Shown here one piece after another: positions 61,301 through 64,000 of a stretch of 64,000 nt of DNA. Numbering within the stretch: position 1 is the stretch's first letter; the number at the start of each line of letters is the position of its first letter. The translations under genes were made by a program, and so were the position numbers. The notes beneath the pieces are model-generated. The model was not told the origin of the DNA and searched no databases. It was given only the letters and a program-made list of their open reading frames with translations. Source of the stretch: Sipunculus nudus. Its lineage: Eukaryota > Annelida > Sipuncula > Golfingiida > Sipunculidae. Location of the stretch: NCBI GenBank assembly GCA_026874595.1, contig CM049312.1, forward strand, positions 54,689,429 through 54,753,428, in the 5' to 3' direction.

Positions 61301-64000
61301 TTAATATTTTAAATAAAAATATTTTATATCAAAGGTCAATAAGACAGGCAGCAAATGCCAGCAAGCTGAAGAGGTTTTTACAAGTAACAATAGGCTTATT
61401 TAAAAAGAAACTATCATTGGAATAAATCAGTTAAATTTTTAATTATTTAACCACTTTACTAAACTGATCTGCGCTGGCAAAGATTAACTTCAATGGAGAG
61501 CTCAAGGAATTTTGAATCTATGTAGGACATTGTACATGTAAATGAAAATAAGAAATGGCTGAGGGGAATGACTTCTAACATTATGAACTCATTACCATTG
61601 ACAACGTGATGACTTCAGAGGAAGAAAACAAAAAAGTGACTTTGCATAGGCAGCAGAGACTGATTTTAAAATCAGAGAAAATCTAAAATCTGTAAATTAA
61701 TTTCCTGAATTGTCTGTTACAGTTCTAAAGAGGTGGTAAGCATGATTTTTTTTATAACTTTGGCGGTGACACTAGTGGAGATAAGAGTGACATAATTTTT
61801 CTTGCATTTCAAATATTCAAGACAAACCAACTGTTTATGTTGATAGAAAATGTATAAATATGAAGAAAATGTTGGTGGCACCTTGAATTATGTACACATG
61901 ATAAATAAATCATACATCAATAATTTATAATATGCATCTTAAAATGTAAGACAACACATGTAAAATACTGAGGAATTGCAGTATATGTAAGCTTATTCAA
62001 TTAAAACCAGTTAATTTAACAACTATGAGTGATATATCCGAGGAAATGAATGAACCTAATTTTTTTCAAACTTTTCATGACAGGACAATCACATGCATGT
62101 TAATGAGGAGCATAATTCAGGATTCAGTGCAATGAATATATATAATTTAGGTCACCAAGATCCAATGTTTTTTTATTTACAGAACATCACAATTTAACCA
62201 GAGGGATAATAACAGACAAAGTTCCTTAGTATAGCTCAGCATGACTGAAAATCAACTGAGCTGGAGAGGCTTAAGCTCTTTACATACAAATAACTCACCC
62301 ACAACTCTGTTTCGTAACTCATTGCCAGTAAGTCCAAATACATTGTCCTGGTGTCCTCCATCACAGTAGTATCTTGTCTCGATGGCAAGTGTAAACTTCT
62401 CAATAAACGGGCAACGATAAATTGTCTTTGTATAAGGATAGGCATTCCATGATTTCTCTTCTACAATCAGAGCTGACTTAGGGAGAATGGATCTGAACCA
62501 ACCTACAGGAGAGACATTGATGACATTGAGATGAACAAATCCTCTGAATGGATTATGCATTATGTTAGAGACTAATTAACTGAATATATGAGATGTCAAA
62601 GTCAGCTTTGTCAAACCCAAAAATAATAGTAATATTAGGCAAAAAAAATGAAAGGCATGGTTCTCAGGCACAGCCTGCATCAATTTTAACCCTGCACATC
62701 AAACATTTTTATTTTGATTTTCATCTTTCAAGAAGATAAAGTACTACAATTTTTATCAGATTTCATTTGTTATGTAGTGCTTTTACCTGTTCAGGAAATA
62801 AATTCTGTTTTTTCATGCTTCACTCTGATCATATGACATTTTTATCGATACATACAAAAAAGCTAAAAAATAAAATATAACCCACCCGAACTGATATCTC
62901 AAAAAAGTGCCTGAGAACTATTCCTTTTTTTGGCCTTAATGATAATTTGTATTTTTATTTGTGTTTGAGTAAAATATTTACTAATTACCTCAGTAGCATA
63001 GAATTTAAATCTCCTAAGCTTGTTTGTGTACACAGTGAGATGAAATGATGTATGTTTACCATTCTAGGACCTTGTGAGATCATAGTGTTACCATTTTTTT
63101 ATAAATTCCCAACCATGCATTGTTTTTTTTTATTTACAAGCGACACTTTCAAATGTCAGATGTATTTTCAGATAGAAAAAACACCTGTGTAACCTGATTT
63201 TATCAGTGTTCTTCTTGCCATATCAAGCAGAGAGTCTATTCATGTAAATTAATACTAGCTGATCTCATTTTAATAGGGAGACCGGGTTAAATTAGTCAGG
63301 CAGGGATATTAATGGTATTCATGCATGCTATACATATTCATGAAACAACTGAAACCTAAGTGAATTTCTGCTAGGGGGCCTCAGAAATATCCAGATTACC
63401 TCATGTTGTGATGAGCTATTGTCAAAGTCTGTCAGTCAAAAGCTGGGCAGCCAAGGGTACAAATAAATTAATTTGTTAAACATACAAAGAATAAATGCTC
63501 TAATTATGCTGTCTGAAAATGTTCCTCTCGGGAAACAGCCATTTCTGTTTAATTTTTGATAGCCATAAGCAACCCAGGCTGCAACAAGTAAAGTCATCCT
63601 CTGCCTTGTGACAACTGATGTATGTTGTATACCAACATGCTGTGTTTAGTTTTATCCAGCAGGTGGCTTACTATATGATATATCTGTGTTAAGTTTTACC
63701 TGGCAGGTGGCTTCCTATATGATATATCTGTGTTAAGTTTTACCTGGCAGGTGCCTTCCTATATGATATATCTGTGTTAAATTTTACCTGGCAGGTGGCT
63801 TCCTATATGATATATCTGTGTTAAGTTTTACCTGGCAGGTGGCTTCCTATATGATATATCTGTGTTAAGTTTTACCTGGCAGGTGGCTTCCTATATGATA
63901 TATCTTGTGTGTGTACTGTCCTTTGCCTCCAGGTCCTTCTTCGTATGCCTCGTTCACCAGGATCTCAATCCCACTCCCTTCCCCATGTGTCTCTTCACGA
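12610..64000 (-). CDS. PITPNM: PITPNM/RdgB membrane-associated phosphatidylinositol transfer protein (5' partial gene, 20 exons plus one candidate cassette)
   Basis: The exons join without frame breaks into about 1,259 codons (about 1,286 with the cassette), close to the roughly 1,240-1,350 residues of vertebrate PITPNM1/2. Visible domains in order are: PITP (from [14 protein letters not shown] to AWQDEW), an acidic FFAT motif [10 protein letters not shown], a Ser-rich linker, GDSTG, a DDHD domain ([15 protein letters not shown] to [18 protein letters not shown]), LNS2 ([15 protein letters not shown] to [18 protein letters not shown]), and a basic tail beginning GYAAHL. Family knowledge: these proteins move phosphatidylinositol and phosphatidic acid between ER and plasma membrane. 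The FFAT motif binds VAP on the ER, LNS2 senses phosphatidic acid, and fly RdgB supports phototransduction. The LNS2 motif SIDGS lacks the first Asp of the lipin DxDGT site, so it should bind and not catalyse, as in relatives. The tail resembles PITPNM2 and fly RdgB more than PITPNM1. The first codons lie beyond the right edge. Confidence 0.96.
13526..13867. mobile_element. MITE with long inverted repeats, copy 1
   Basis: The left end TTAGGCC, A-run, then GGTATGGTTCTCAGGCAC pairs with the right end GTGCCTGAGAACCATACC, T-run, GGCCTTA. The inverted repeats are about 38 bp and nearly perfect. CGCCCGC blocks lie just inside both ends. It is inserted into a decayed repeat whose text (AAACAACC, GATAGAAT, GGTCATAATAATC-like) appears on both sides. 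It lies in the intron between exons 19 and 20. Confidence 0.87.
14171..14299 (-). CDS. PITPNM: PITPNM exon 19 (end of LNS2)
   Basis: Encodes [20 protein letters not shown], then [20 protein letters not shown], matching AAYGSSKDISVY...QIFIVGKVGKKL in fly. Acceptor TTGCAG|GCA, donor GCACAG|GTAAGA, phase 0 at both ends. Confidence 0.97.
14877..17552 (+). mobile_element. Helentron-like element E1 (2.7 kb)
   Basis: 5' end: ACAAG, palindromic AGGCCTACAGGCCT (14881-14894), subterminal GCGAACCTGTG (14898-14908). 3' end: CACAGGTTCGC (17536-17546), an exact 11-base partner, then TAAAAA, preceded by ACGACGCAC-rich text. The core has GGTGGTGCCACC (15202), GGTGGCGCCACC (15351 and 17055), GGTGGCACCACC (15619) and a local 37-bp repeat at 15750-15850. 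Its 3' end is about 70 bp from the exon 18 donor. Confidence 0.82.
17621..17804 (-). CDS. PITPNM: PITPNM exon 18 (LNS2 domain)
   Basis: Encodes [20 protein letters not shown], then [19 protein letters not shown] and [20 protein letters not shown]. It is almost identical in key positions to fly and human LNS2. Acceptor TTTCAG|A, donor GAG|GTCATT, which is weak (C at +3). The end was chosen because the next exon continues the family alignment from this point with no loss of frame. Confidence 0.94.
17995..20127 (+). mobile_element. Helentron-like element E5
   Basis: 5' end: ACTAG (17995-17999), hairpin GGCACCGCAGGTGCC (18009-18023), subterminal GTATCGCCAGACAA (18027-18040). 3' end: hairpin GTATCTCCAGAC-TT-TGTCTGGCGATAC with TTGTCTGGCGATAC (20110-20123), an exact 14-base partner. 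The core has alternating units with GGTGG(C/A/T)(G/A)CCACC-like palindromes (18229, 18654, 18831 and others) separated by phrases like GGACATGCCAAATTTCAGAC. Closely similar units fill E3 at 40740-41200. C-runs are near the 5' end. Confidence 0.82.
20200..20606 (+). mobile_element. Helentron-like element E12
   Basis: Starts ACAAATTCGTGAAATT (weak hairpin), then GTCCCCCGCTTC (20227-20238). Ends with a hairpin whose last arm is GGAAGAGGGGAC (20589-20600), then AAAAAG. The inner text (GAAGATGTCTC, TTTTCAGACAGACACT, GGATCCTCAT-type) matches the copies at 26825 and 52185. It sits between E5 and E6. Confidence 0.72.
20815..22555 (+). repeat. 288-bp tandem array rich in TGACCTTTGACCT, with a two-unit higher-order pattern
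   Basis: Units start CCTGTGACCTTGACCTTTGA at about 20817, 21105, 21393, 21681, 21970 and 22258. Units 3 and 5 carry GCGCTTCCAATGGGTC where the others carry GCTTTTCCAATGGGAC, giving a 576-bp higher-order repeat. Each unit has one perfect AGGTCAAAGGTCA (reverse strand) and one with a single change. Open frames of 61-67 codons recur once per unit and are by-products. Confidence 0.92.
22581..25154. mobile_element. Inserted block of unknown type inside E6
   Basis: The host text breaks off at TCATGACCCTAG (ending 22580) and resumes with the same 12 bases (ending 25154), a possible target duplication. Inside, imperfect inverted repeats at 23120-23167 (GATGTGTAAAACTCGGAAG...AATGCACTGG) and 24731-24784 (CCAGTGCAT...CTTCCGAGTTATACACAT) bound an AT-rich middle. 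Further TCGGAAG/CTTCCGA pairs lie outside these. On the - strand a 52-codon frame (22576-22734, [20 protein letters not shown] and on) is open. No transposase is recognised. A poly-C run is at 23972-23986. Confidence 0.5.
26001..26150 (-). CDS. PITPNM: PITPNM exon 17 (start of LNS2 domain)
   Basis: Encodes [20 protein letters not shown], then [20 protein letters not shown] and [10 protein letters not shown]. The SIDGS loop corresponds to the lipin DxDGT site but lacks its first Asp, as is usual in PITPNM. Acceptor TTTTAG|A, donor GTCAG|GTAAGC. Phase 2 at both ends. Confidence 0.98.
26614..26762 (-). CDS. PITPNM: PITPNM exon 16
   Basis: Encodes [20 protein letters not shown], then [12 protein letters not shown] and [13 protein letters not shown]. 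Matches VDVHIMKDPPAGEW...[11 protein letters not shown] in fly. Acceptor CCACAG|GTA, donor GTCAG|GTGAGA. Enters in phase 0 and leaves in phase 2. A 37-bp duplication (26548-26584 and 26584-26620) includes the donor side of the intron. Confidence 0.97.
26825..28747 (+). mobile_element. Helentron-like element E13, interrupted by E2
   Basis: 5' end: ACAGG, hairpin AAATTCGTGGAATTT (26831-26845), subterminal GTCCCCCACTTC (26848-26859). 3' end: hairpin GCCCCGTTCC-AA-GGAAGCAGGGGAC, then AAAAAG. The subterminal repeats agree at 10 of 12 positions. The rest matches 20200-20606 and 52185-52645, except that E2 is inserted near 27105. Confidence 0.75.
27107..28580 (+). mobile_element. Helentron-like element E2, nested in E13
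   Basis: 5' end: ACAAG (27107-27111), perfect palindrome GACCCATGGGTC (27113-27124), subterminal GCTCAGCTGA (27130-27139). 3' end: hairpin AGCTCAGATGACT-TAT-AGTCAGCTGAGCT with TCAGCTGAGC (28565-28574), an exact 10-base partner, then TAAAAA. Other copies of the host (near 20425 and 52445) show the uninterrupted site, so both ends are fixed to within a few A residues. The core has GTCCGGCCGTCTGTCC-type text near the 3' end but lacks the GGTGGCGCCACC palindrome. Confidence 0.82.
28770..28861 (-). mobile_element. MITE with TACTGTGGTT end, next to the exon 15 donor
   Basis: In + orientation it runs from GGTTTTATTTTTGTGATAAT to AATCAACCACAGTATA. On the - strand the intron thus reads GTTAG|TATACTGTGGTTG. 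Same family as the copies at 39850, 40205, 40481 and 44335. Confidence 0.55.
28866..28982 (-). CDS. PITPNM: PITPNM exon 15
   Basis: Encodes [20 protein letters not shown], then [19 protein letters not shown], matching NVAANHRANDV...RFMYGPLDM in fly RdgB. Acceptor TTTCAG|AA, donor GAAG|GTTAGT (T at +3), phase 0 at both ends. A MITE end begins about 5 bases into the intron. Confidence 0.97.
29345..29760. repeat. About 40-bp minisatellite made of the exon 14 end and donor
   Basis: The unit marker (T)GAGCCA or a variant recurs at about 29350, 29391, 29431, 29471, 29517, 29557, 29598, 29638, 29677, 29713 and 29754. The last lies in exon 14. The unit in + orientation is like GAGCCATATTTACCCTTGAC followed by TTGATATTGGTCCTNNGTCT. 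On the - strand this is the exon's coding end plus a donor, with several copies reading AAGG|GTAAAT. Confidence 0.85.
29725..29841 (-). CDS. PITPNM: PITPNM exon 14
   Basis: Encodes [20 protein letters not shown], then [19 protein letters not shown]. It aligns with [21 protein letters not shown] of fly RdgB. Acceptor TTTCAG|GTT, donor AAGG|GTGAGT, phase 0 at both ends. Its last 30 or so bases and its donor form the founder unit of a minisatellite in the following intron. Confidence 0.95.
29842..30560. other. Intron, nothing recognised
   Basis: A 126-codon - strand open frame (30083-30463) has no splice fit, no family match and no start context, so it is taken as chance. Confidence 0.4.
30580..30895 (-). 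mobile_element. Short Helentron-like element
   Basis: On the - strand it starts ACTAGAAATCTCA, a hairpin ATTCTAAGGAAT (30871-30882), then GCTCCC. The inner text matches 55640-55900 and, reversed, 3900-4260. It ends only about 70 bp from exon 13. Confidence 0.55.
30965..31113 (-). CDS. PITPNM: PITPNM exon 13 (end of DDHD domain)
   Basis: Encodes [20 protein letters not shown], then [20 protein letters not shown] and DVMAFILRQ. The HASYWES.D segment supplies conserved His and Asp residues of the DDHD signature. Acceptor AACAG|TT, donor GACAG|GTAAGT. Enters in phase 1 and leaves in phase 0. Confidence 0.98.
31114..32606. other. Intron with simple repeats and a palindromic repeat
   Basis: A TA run is at 31919-31942. 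Positions 32110-32240 hold AATAAGACCACC...GGTGGTCTTATTAA, related to the tiny MITE at 942-1030. No exon is seen. Confidence 0.5.
32607..32765 (-). CDS. PITPNM: PITPNM exon 12 (insert within DDHD region)
   Basis: Encodes [20 protein letters not shown], then a Ser-rich stretch ([16 protein letters not shown]). In relatives this is the variable loop between PLGDG and KWWG. Acceptor TTTCAG|TG, donor TCAA|GTAAGG, phase 1 at both ends. Confidence 0.93.
33759..34247. mobile_element. MITE with AAGGGG...TTTACACAG ends, inserted in the recombinase pseudogene
   Basis: The left end AAAGGGGAATTTACACAG plus CAGCAACCTTTCTGCC is mirrored by the right end GGCACAAAGGTTGCAGCCCT plus GTGTAAAGGGGCC. The inverted repeats are about 38 bp and imperfect. 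The interior is rich in CAAAGG(T/A)GGCA-type phrases. Recombinase text is found on both sides, supporting insertion into it. Confidence 0.65.
35558..35580. repeat. Poly-C tract (about 23 bases)
   Basis: An unbroken C-run inside the recombinase pseudogene. Confidence 0.95.
36382..36552 (-). CDS. PITPNM: PITPNM exon 11 (DDHD domain)
   Basis: Encodes [19 protein letters not shown], then [17 protein letters not shown] and [18 protein letters not shown]. It aligns with the family block YNLFHPxDPxAxRLEPLL...VPRYxKxPLGDG. The His after LF in relatives is Tyr here. Acceptor TGACAG|AT, donor CTTAG|GTAATT, phase 1 at both ends. Confidence 0.97.
36553..36923. repeat. 40-bp minisatellite abutting the exon 11 acceptor
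   Basis: About nine copies of a 40-bp unit (+ strand GTCAATGTGAAAAACATGTC, then TCAATCAAGTATCTACATAT). The first copy starts at the acceptor itself (CTGTCAGCATGAAAAAGATG). At the far end, CATATCTGTCAG (36885-36896) repeats the acceptor plus the first exon bases exactly, giving a decoy TGACAG|ATATG about 340 bp upstream in the transcript. Confidence 0.92.
37323..37361. repeat. (TA)n microsatellite
   Basis: About 38 bp of alternating TA. Confidence 0.95.
37579..37906. mobile_element. MITE with long inverted repeats, copy 2
   Basis: The left end (TAAGGCC, then GAGGTATGGTTCTCAAGCA) pairs with the right end (TGTACCTAAGAACCAAATC, then GTGGCCTAA). The inner sequence matches the other two copies (CAATTTT, TTCTTTCAAGAAAATAAAA, CATGCTTTTGCC). 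It is more worn than copy 1. Confidence 0.72.
37907..40204. other. Intron with a loose AAGTCTCATGGTAAACTG repeat
   Basis: From about 38460 to 38980, phrases such as AAGTCTCATAGT, GGTAAACTGTAA and TCTAAAGTCT recur irregularly (about 20-30 bp spacing), a decayed minisatellite. Nothing else was recognised apart from the MITE at 39850-39960. Confidence 0.5.
40205..40600. mobile_element. Two facing MITE copies with TACTGTGGTT ends
   Basis: 40205-40312 ends AAAAGCCAACCACAGTATAG, and 40481-40600 begins ATACTGTGGTTGGCTTTATT. Both carry TTCGC/GCGAG-type inner text, in opposite orientation, with AT-rich sequence between them. 39850-39960 (TTCTGTGGTTGCCTTTATAT...) is another copy. Confidence 0.55.
40617..44188 (+). 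mobile_element. Helentron-like element E3, interrupted by E4
   Basis: The 5' end is ACTAG, hairpin GGCCCAAGGGCC (40630-40641) and subterminal repeat GCTCAGCTGA (40647-40656). The 3' end has hairpin arms AGCTGAGATGACT and AGTCAGCTGAACT (about 44150-44179), then a TAAAAA-like run. The 3' partner TCAGCTGAAC differs from a perfect match by one base. The core holds repeated units with GGTGGCGCCACC (41003-41014 and 41290-41301 perfect) and, later, units beginning CACCAGTTTGCAGGAACTGATG (about 41795 and 43845). Element E4 splits the last of these. A G-run is at 41565-41578. Confidence 0.68.
42091..43833 (+). mobile_element. Helentron-like element E4 with a 340-bp tandem core, nested in E3
   Basis: 5' end: ACAAG (42093-42097), palindrome GACCCAGGGGTC (42099-42110), subterminal repeat GTTCACTCTGTGAA (42115-42128). 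3' end: TTCACAGAGTGAAC (43814-43827), the exact reverse complement over 14 of 14 bases, then TAAAAA. The 3' bases also fold as AGTTCAC-AGA-GTGAACT. The core is five units with a period of 339-341 bp, each with the palindrome: 42295 (GGTAGCGCTACC), 42634, 42975 (one change), 43315 and 43654. Flanking E3 text resumes as GGTTCCACCAGTTTGCAGG. No coding capacity. Confidence 0.85.
44335..44433 (-). mobile_element. MITE with TACTGTGGTT end
   Basis: GGGTTTCATATTCGCGATTA, then GCGAATATCC and GCAACCACAGTATATA. Same family as 28770-28860, 39850-39960 and the pair at 40205-40600. Confidence 0.5.
44434..47061. other. Intron, nothing recognised
   Basis: Long AT-rich part of the intron between exons 10b and 11. 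I saw no exon or bounded element. Confidence 0.4.
47062..47105. repeat. (ATC)n-like simple repeat
   Basis: CATCATAATCATCATCATCACCATCATC run in an intron. Confidence 0.8.
47230..47310 (-). CDS. PITPNM: PITPNM candidate cassette exon 10b (81 nt)
   Basis: It is 27 codons, phase 1 at both ends, with acceptor TATTTCAG|GT and donor CCAGG|GTAGAA. Only the frame that fits exons 10 and 11 is open ([18 protein letters not shown], then ILPPDEDQ); the other two frames contain TAG. It can be included or skipped without changing frame. It would add 27 residues between [11 protein letters not shown] and the CHQMYNLF block of the DDHD domain. As I recall them, fly RdgB and human PITPNM1/2 have no such insert. 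This is inferred from sequence only; no family match supports the peptide. Confidence 0.62.
48540..48675 (+). mobile_element. 3' fragment of a Helentron-like element
   Basis: Text of the type CACCAAATTTCACTGCAATTTGG, a CAGACTGACACACAGACAAA run, then a terminal hairpin ACCTCTGCC...GGCCGAGGT followed by AAAT. No matching 5' end was found, so it is probably truncated. Confidence 0.5.
49038..49921. mobile_element. 884-bp transposon-derived element with CAGGGATGTGC ends
   Basis: The left end CAGGGATGTGCACAG is mirrored by the right end TTGGGCACATCCCTG, and both ends continue into GCCGGGCGGGC-rich subterminal blocks. TAAGC on both sides (49033-49037 and 49922-49926) is a possible 5-bp target duplication. 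A G-run of about 20 bases lies near the left end. No transposase is seen. The ends recall hAT elements, but those make 8-bp duplications, so the superfamily is uncertain. Confidence 0.75.
50494..50947 (-). CDS. PITPNM: PITPNM exon 10 (GxSxG segment and start of DDHD domain)
   Basis: The largest internal exon. It opens [18 protein letters not shown], where G-D-S-T-G is a GxSxG lipase-like motif. It continues through a Ser/Thr/Arg-rich variable linker with likely phosphorylation sites and enters the DDHD domain at [20 protein letters not shown]. Acceptor TTCACAG|GTA, donor AATCA|GTAAGT. Enters in phase 0 and leaves in phase 1. Confidence 0.97.
50948..51938. other. Intron, nothing recognised
   Basis: Intron between exons 9 and 10. 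A short direct repeat of the type CCCTGTAATTAAAGCATGT occurs three times at about 51755-51815. Confidence 0.45.
51939..52143 (-). CDS. PITPNM: PITPNM exon 9
   Basis: Encodes [17 protein letters not shown], then [20 protein letters not shown] and [17 protein letters not shown]-type text (the sequence reads [12 protein letters not shown]), matching the family's LSPYSHD and LPLLATSSSRYQ blocks. Acceptor CTTCAG|T, donor CCAG|GTAAGT. Enters in phase 2 and leaves in phase 0. Confidence 0.97.
52185..52645 (+). mobile_element. Helentron-like element E14 (same family as 20200-20606 and 26825-28747)
   Basis: Starts AACAAG and an imperfect hairpin AAATTGGTGGAATTT (52192-52206), then GTCCTCCACTTC (52209-52220). 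It ends with a 3' hairpin GTCCCCTGTTCCCAGAAGG whose second arm is swollen by a G-run of about 23 bases (52614-52636), then GGGGACAAAAAG. The 5' end lies only about 40 bp from the acceptor of PITPNM exon 9. Confidence 0.72.
53920..54115 (+). repeat. Dispersed repeat, partner of 590-770
   Basis: See 590-770. This copy carries an added C-run at about 53971-53985. Confidence 0.55.
54224..54401 (-). CDS. PITPNM: PITPNM exon 8
   Basis: Encodes [20 protein letters not shown], then a helix and [19 protein letters not shown], aligning with the family's HFPEALGHVALRLVPCPPIC. Acceptor TCATAG|GG, donor ACAAG|GTGAGA. Enters in phase 1 and leaves in phase 2. Confidence 0.96.
54402..55358. other. Intron, nothing recognised
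   Basis: Intron between exons 7 and 8. An exon-like patch at 54550-54660 is in the wrong phase (see rejected list). Confidence 0.4.
55359..55517 (-). CDS. PITPNM: PITPNM exon 7
   Basis: Encodes [16 protein letters not shown], a Ser/Ala/Pro-rich stretch, then [13 protein letters not shown]. The last part is the family's ALFLILHSG-type strand that opens the conserved middle region. Acceptor TTACAG|AG, donor TGGAG|GTGAGA, phase 1 at both ends. Confidence 0.94.
55640..55900 (-). mobile_element. Short Helentron-like element, truncated
   Basis: On the - strand it begins CCTAGGAGTAT, a hairpin CATTCTAGGGAATG (55875-55888) and GCAAGCCTCCGCCAT. The inner text (TGGATCCAGCTCATGGTCCG, ATATTCACAAATGTACAGTC in + orientation) matches the copy at 30580-30895. 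No convincing 3' hairpin remains. It lies in the intron between exons 6 and 7. Confidence 0.55.
56438..56563 (-). CDS. PITPNM: PITPNM exon 6 (acidic linker)
   Basis: Encodes [20 protein letters not shown], then [22 protein letters not shown]. Its first residue (D) is split with exon 5 and completes the FFAT core as EFFDAQD. Acceptor TCTCAG|AC, donor AACG|GTAAGA, phase 1 at both ends. Linker composition varies in the family, so its support is mainly splice sites and frame. Confidence 0.88.
56564..57879. other. Intron, nothing firmly recognised
   Basis: Intron between exons 5 and 6. A GC-richer stretch at 57060-57190 has an open - strand frame but no fitting splice sites. Confidence 0.35.
57880..57975 (-). 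CDS. PITPNM: PITPNM exon 5 (start of FFAT motif)
   Basis: Encodes [20 protein letters not shown] followed by [12 protein letters not shown]. The phosphorylatable or acidic tract plus EFFDA is the VAP-binding FFAT motif of Nir proteins. Acceptor ATCAG|TG, donor CAAG|GTGGGA, phase 1 at both ends. Confidence 0.93.
58090..58860. repeat. Tandem repeat, period about 142 bp
   Basis: GAAAA(T/C)A(A/C)(T/C)GACTG(T/A)GCTCT recurs at about 58406, 58549 and 58691. Between these are CATATTGGA(A)TT, CTCATAG(G/A)(T/C)AC and TTTGAGAAA(A/C)ATCAA. GGGCCCCACAA occurs at both margins (about 58101 and 58842), which may mark the ends of an element core. It lies in the intron between exons 4 and 5. Confidence 0.65.
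59073..59399 (-). CDS. PITPNM: PITPNM exon 4 (end of PITP domain and linker)
   Basis: Starts [20 protein letters not shown], the C-terminal part of the PITP fold with its membrane-docking tryptophans. It runs through the [17 protein letters not shown] helix into a polar linker rich in H, Q, S and E. Acceptor TTGAAG|GT (weak polypyrimidine tract), donor GGGGAAG|GTACAA, phase 1 at both ends. Confidence 0.96.
59400..60927. other. Intron, nothing recognised
   Basis: AT-rich intron between exons 3 and 4. No mobile element with definable ends was seen. Confidence 0.4.
60928..61176 (-). CDS. PITPNM: PITPNM exon 3
   Basis: PITP domain: [48 protein letters not shown] and ERFIHDIG. Acceptor TTTTAG|AT, donor ATATAG|GTAGGA, phase 1 at both ends. 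The CAYKLCxVEFxYWGMQxKIExFIHD core is strongly conserved in the family. Confidence 0.97.
61177..62298. other. Intron, nothing recognised
   Basis: AT-rich intron between exons 2 and 3 with no supported repeat or exon. Confidence 0.4.
62299..62502 (-). CDS. PITPNM: PITPNM exon 2
   Basis: PITP domain: [20 protein letters not shown], then [17 protein letters not shown] and [16 protein letters not shown]. Acceptor CTGTAG|GT and donor GTGG|GTGAGT, phase 1 at both ends. The WNAYPYT segment is a hallmark of class II PITPs. Confidence 0.96.
62635..62938. mobile_element. MITE with long inverted repeats, copy 3
   Basis: The left end (TTAGGC, A-run, then GGCATGGTTCTCAGGCAC) pairs with the right end (GTGCCTGAGAACTATTCC, T-run, GGCCTTA). 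It is the same family as 13526-13867 and 37579-37906, sharing the inner AATTTT, ATCATATGACATTTTT and CATGCTT text. It sits about 130 bp from PITPNM exon 2, in the intron between exons 1 and 2. Confidence 0.78.
62939..63648. other. Intron, nothing recognised
   Basis: This is the rest of the first visible PITPNM intron. No further repeat or exon is supported. Confidence 0.4.
63649..63905. repeat. 44-bp minisatellite made of the exon 1 donor region
   Basis: Five full 44-bp copies start at 63649, 63693, 63737, 63781 and 63825, and a partial sixth (63869-63905) overlaps the exon end. On the - strand each unit reads ATATCATATAGGAAGCCACC then TGCCAG|GTAAAACTTAACACAG. This duplicates the end of the coding exon and its donor. 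Copies differ by a few bases at most, except the outermost. Confidence 0.95.
63876..64000 (-). CDS. PITPNM: PITPNM exon 1 (as seen; cut by window edge)
   Basis: Encodes the early PITP domain ([16 protein letters not shown], then [21 protein letters not shown]). It ends CCAG|GTAAAAC in phase 1. Its last bases and its donor are the first copy of a 44-bp minisatellite that fills the start of the intron, so five more look-alike donors follow. The true donor is taken as the one nearest the exon, because reading on gives a stop within four codons. Confidence 0.93.

Overview
The window is nuclear DNA from an intron-rich, AT-rich animal genome. I think a bivalve or other mollusc is most likely. The reasons are the class of repeats present, with many short non-autonomous elements that have hairpin ends and TGACCTTTGACCT-rich or GGTGGCGCCACC-bearing cores, and the clearly animal gene it carries. 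The species cannot be settled from sequence alone. There are no bacterial operons, rRNA, tRNA or CRISPR arrays.

Two genes lie tail to tail. On the + strand, positions 224 to 3322 hold the last four coding exons of a gene I could not name. On the - strand, from the right edge down to 12610, lies almost all of one PITPNM/RdgB (Nir) gene, a phosphatidylinositol transfer protein of ER-plasma membrane contact sites. I placed 20 exons by splice sites, unbroken reading phase and family resemblance, plus one 81-nt candidate cassette exon (47230-47310) inside what would otherwise be a 13.8-kb intron. Only the first few dozen N-terminal codons lie outside the window. Domain order is PITP (exons 1-4), FFAT motif (exons 5/6), linker, a GxSxG-bearing region and DDHD domain (exons 9-13), an intermediate region (exons 14-16) and LNS2 (exons 17-19), then a basic tail (exon 20).

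The introns and the intergenic gap are filled with mobile DNA. The commonest class looks like Helentron-associated (HINE/pearl-like) rolling-circle elements. Each has a 5' ACAAG/ACTAG-like start, a 5' hairpin, a subterminal inverted repeat, a core of tandem repeats, and a 3' hairpin usually followed by TAAAAA. Each element or small family has its own private pair of matching subterminal repeats. Several elements are nested in one another. Other mobile DNA includes three copies of a MITE with about 35-bp inverted repeats, two hAT-like MITEs, a tiny TA-flanked MITE, a family with TACTGTGGTT ends, and a decayed tyrosine-recombinase element broken by a MITE.

The most unusual pattern is in the PITPNM gene itself. 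Three minisatellites are built from, or abut, its own splice sites: the exon 1 donor (44-bp unit), the exon 14 donor (about 40-bp unit) and the exon 11 acceptor (40-bp unit). They form rows of duplicate splice signals beside the real ones. The second notable pattern is a 12-bp palindrome, GGTGGCGCCACC, kept in the cores of at least six elements whose surrounding sequence is otherwise different.
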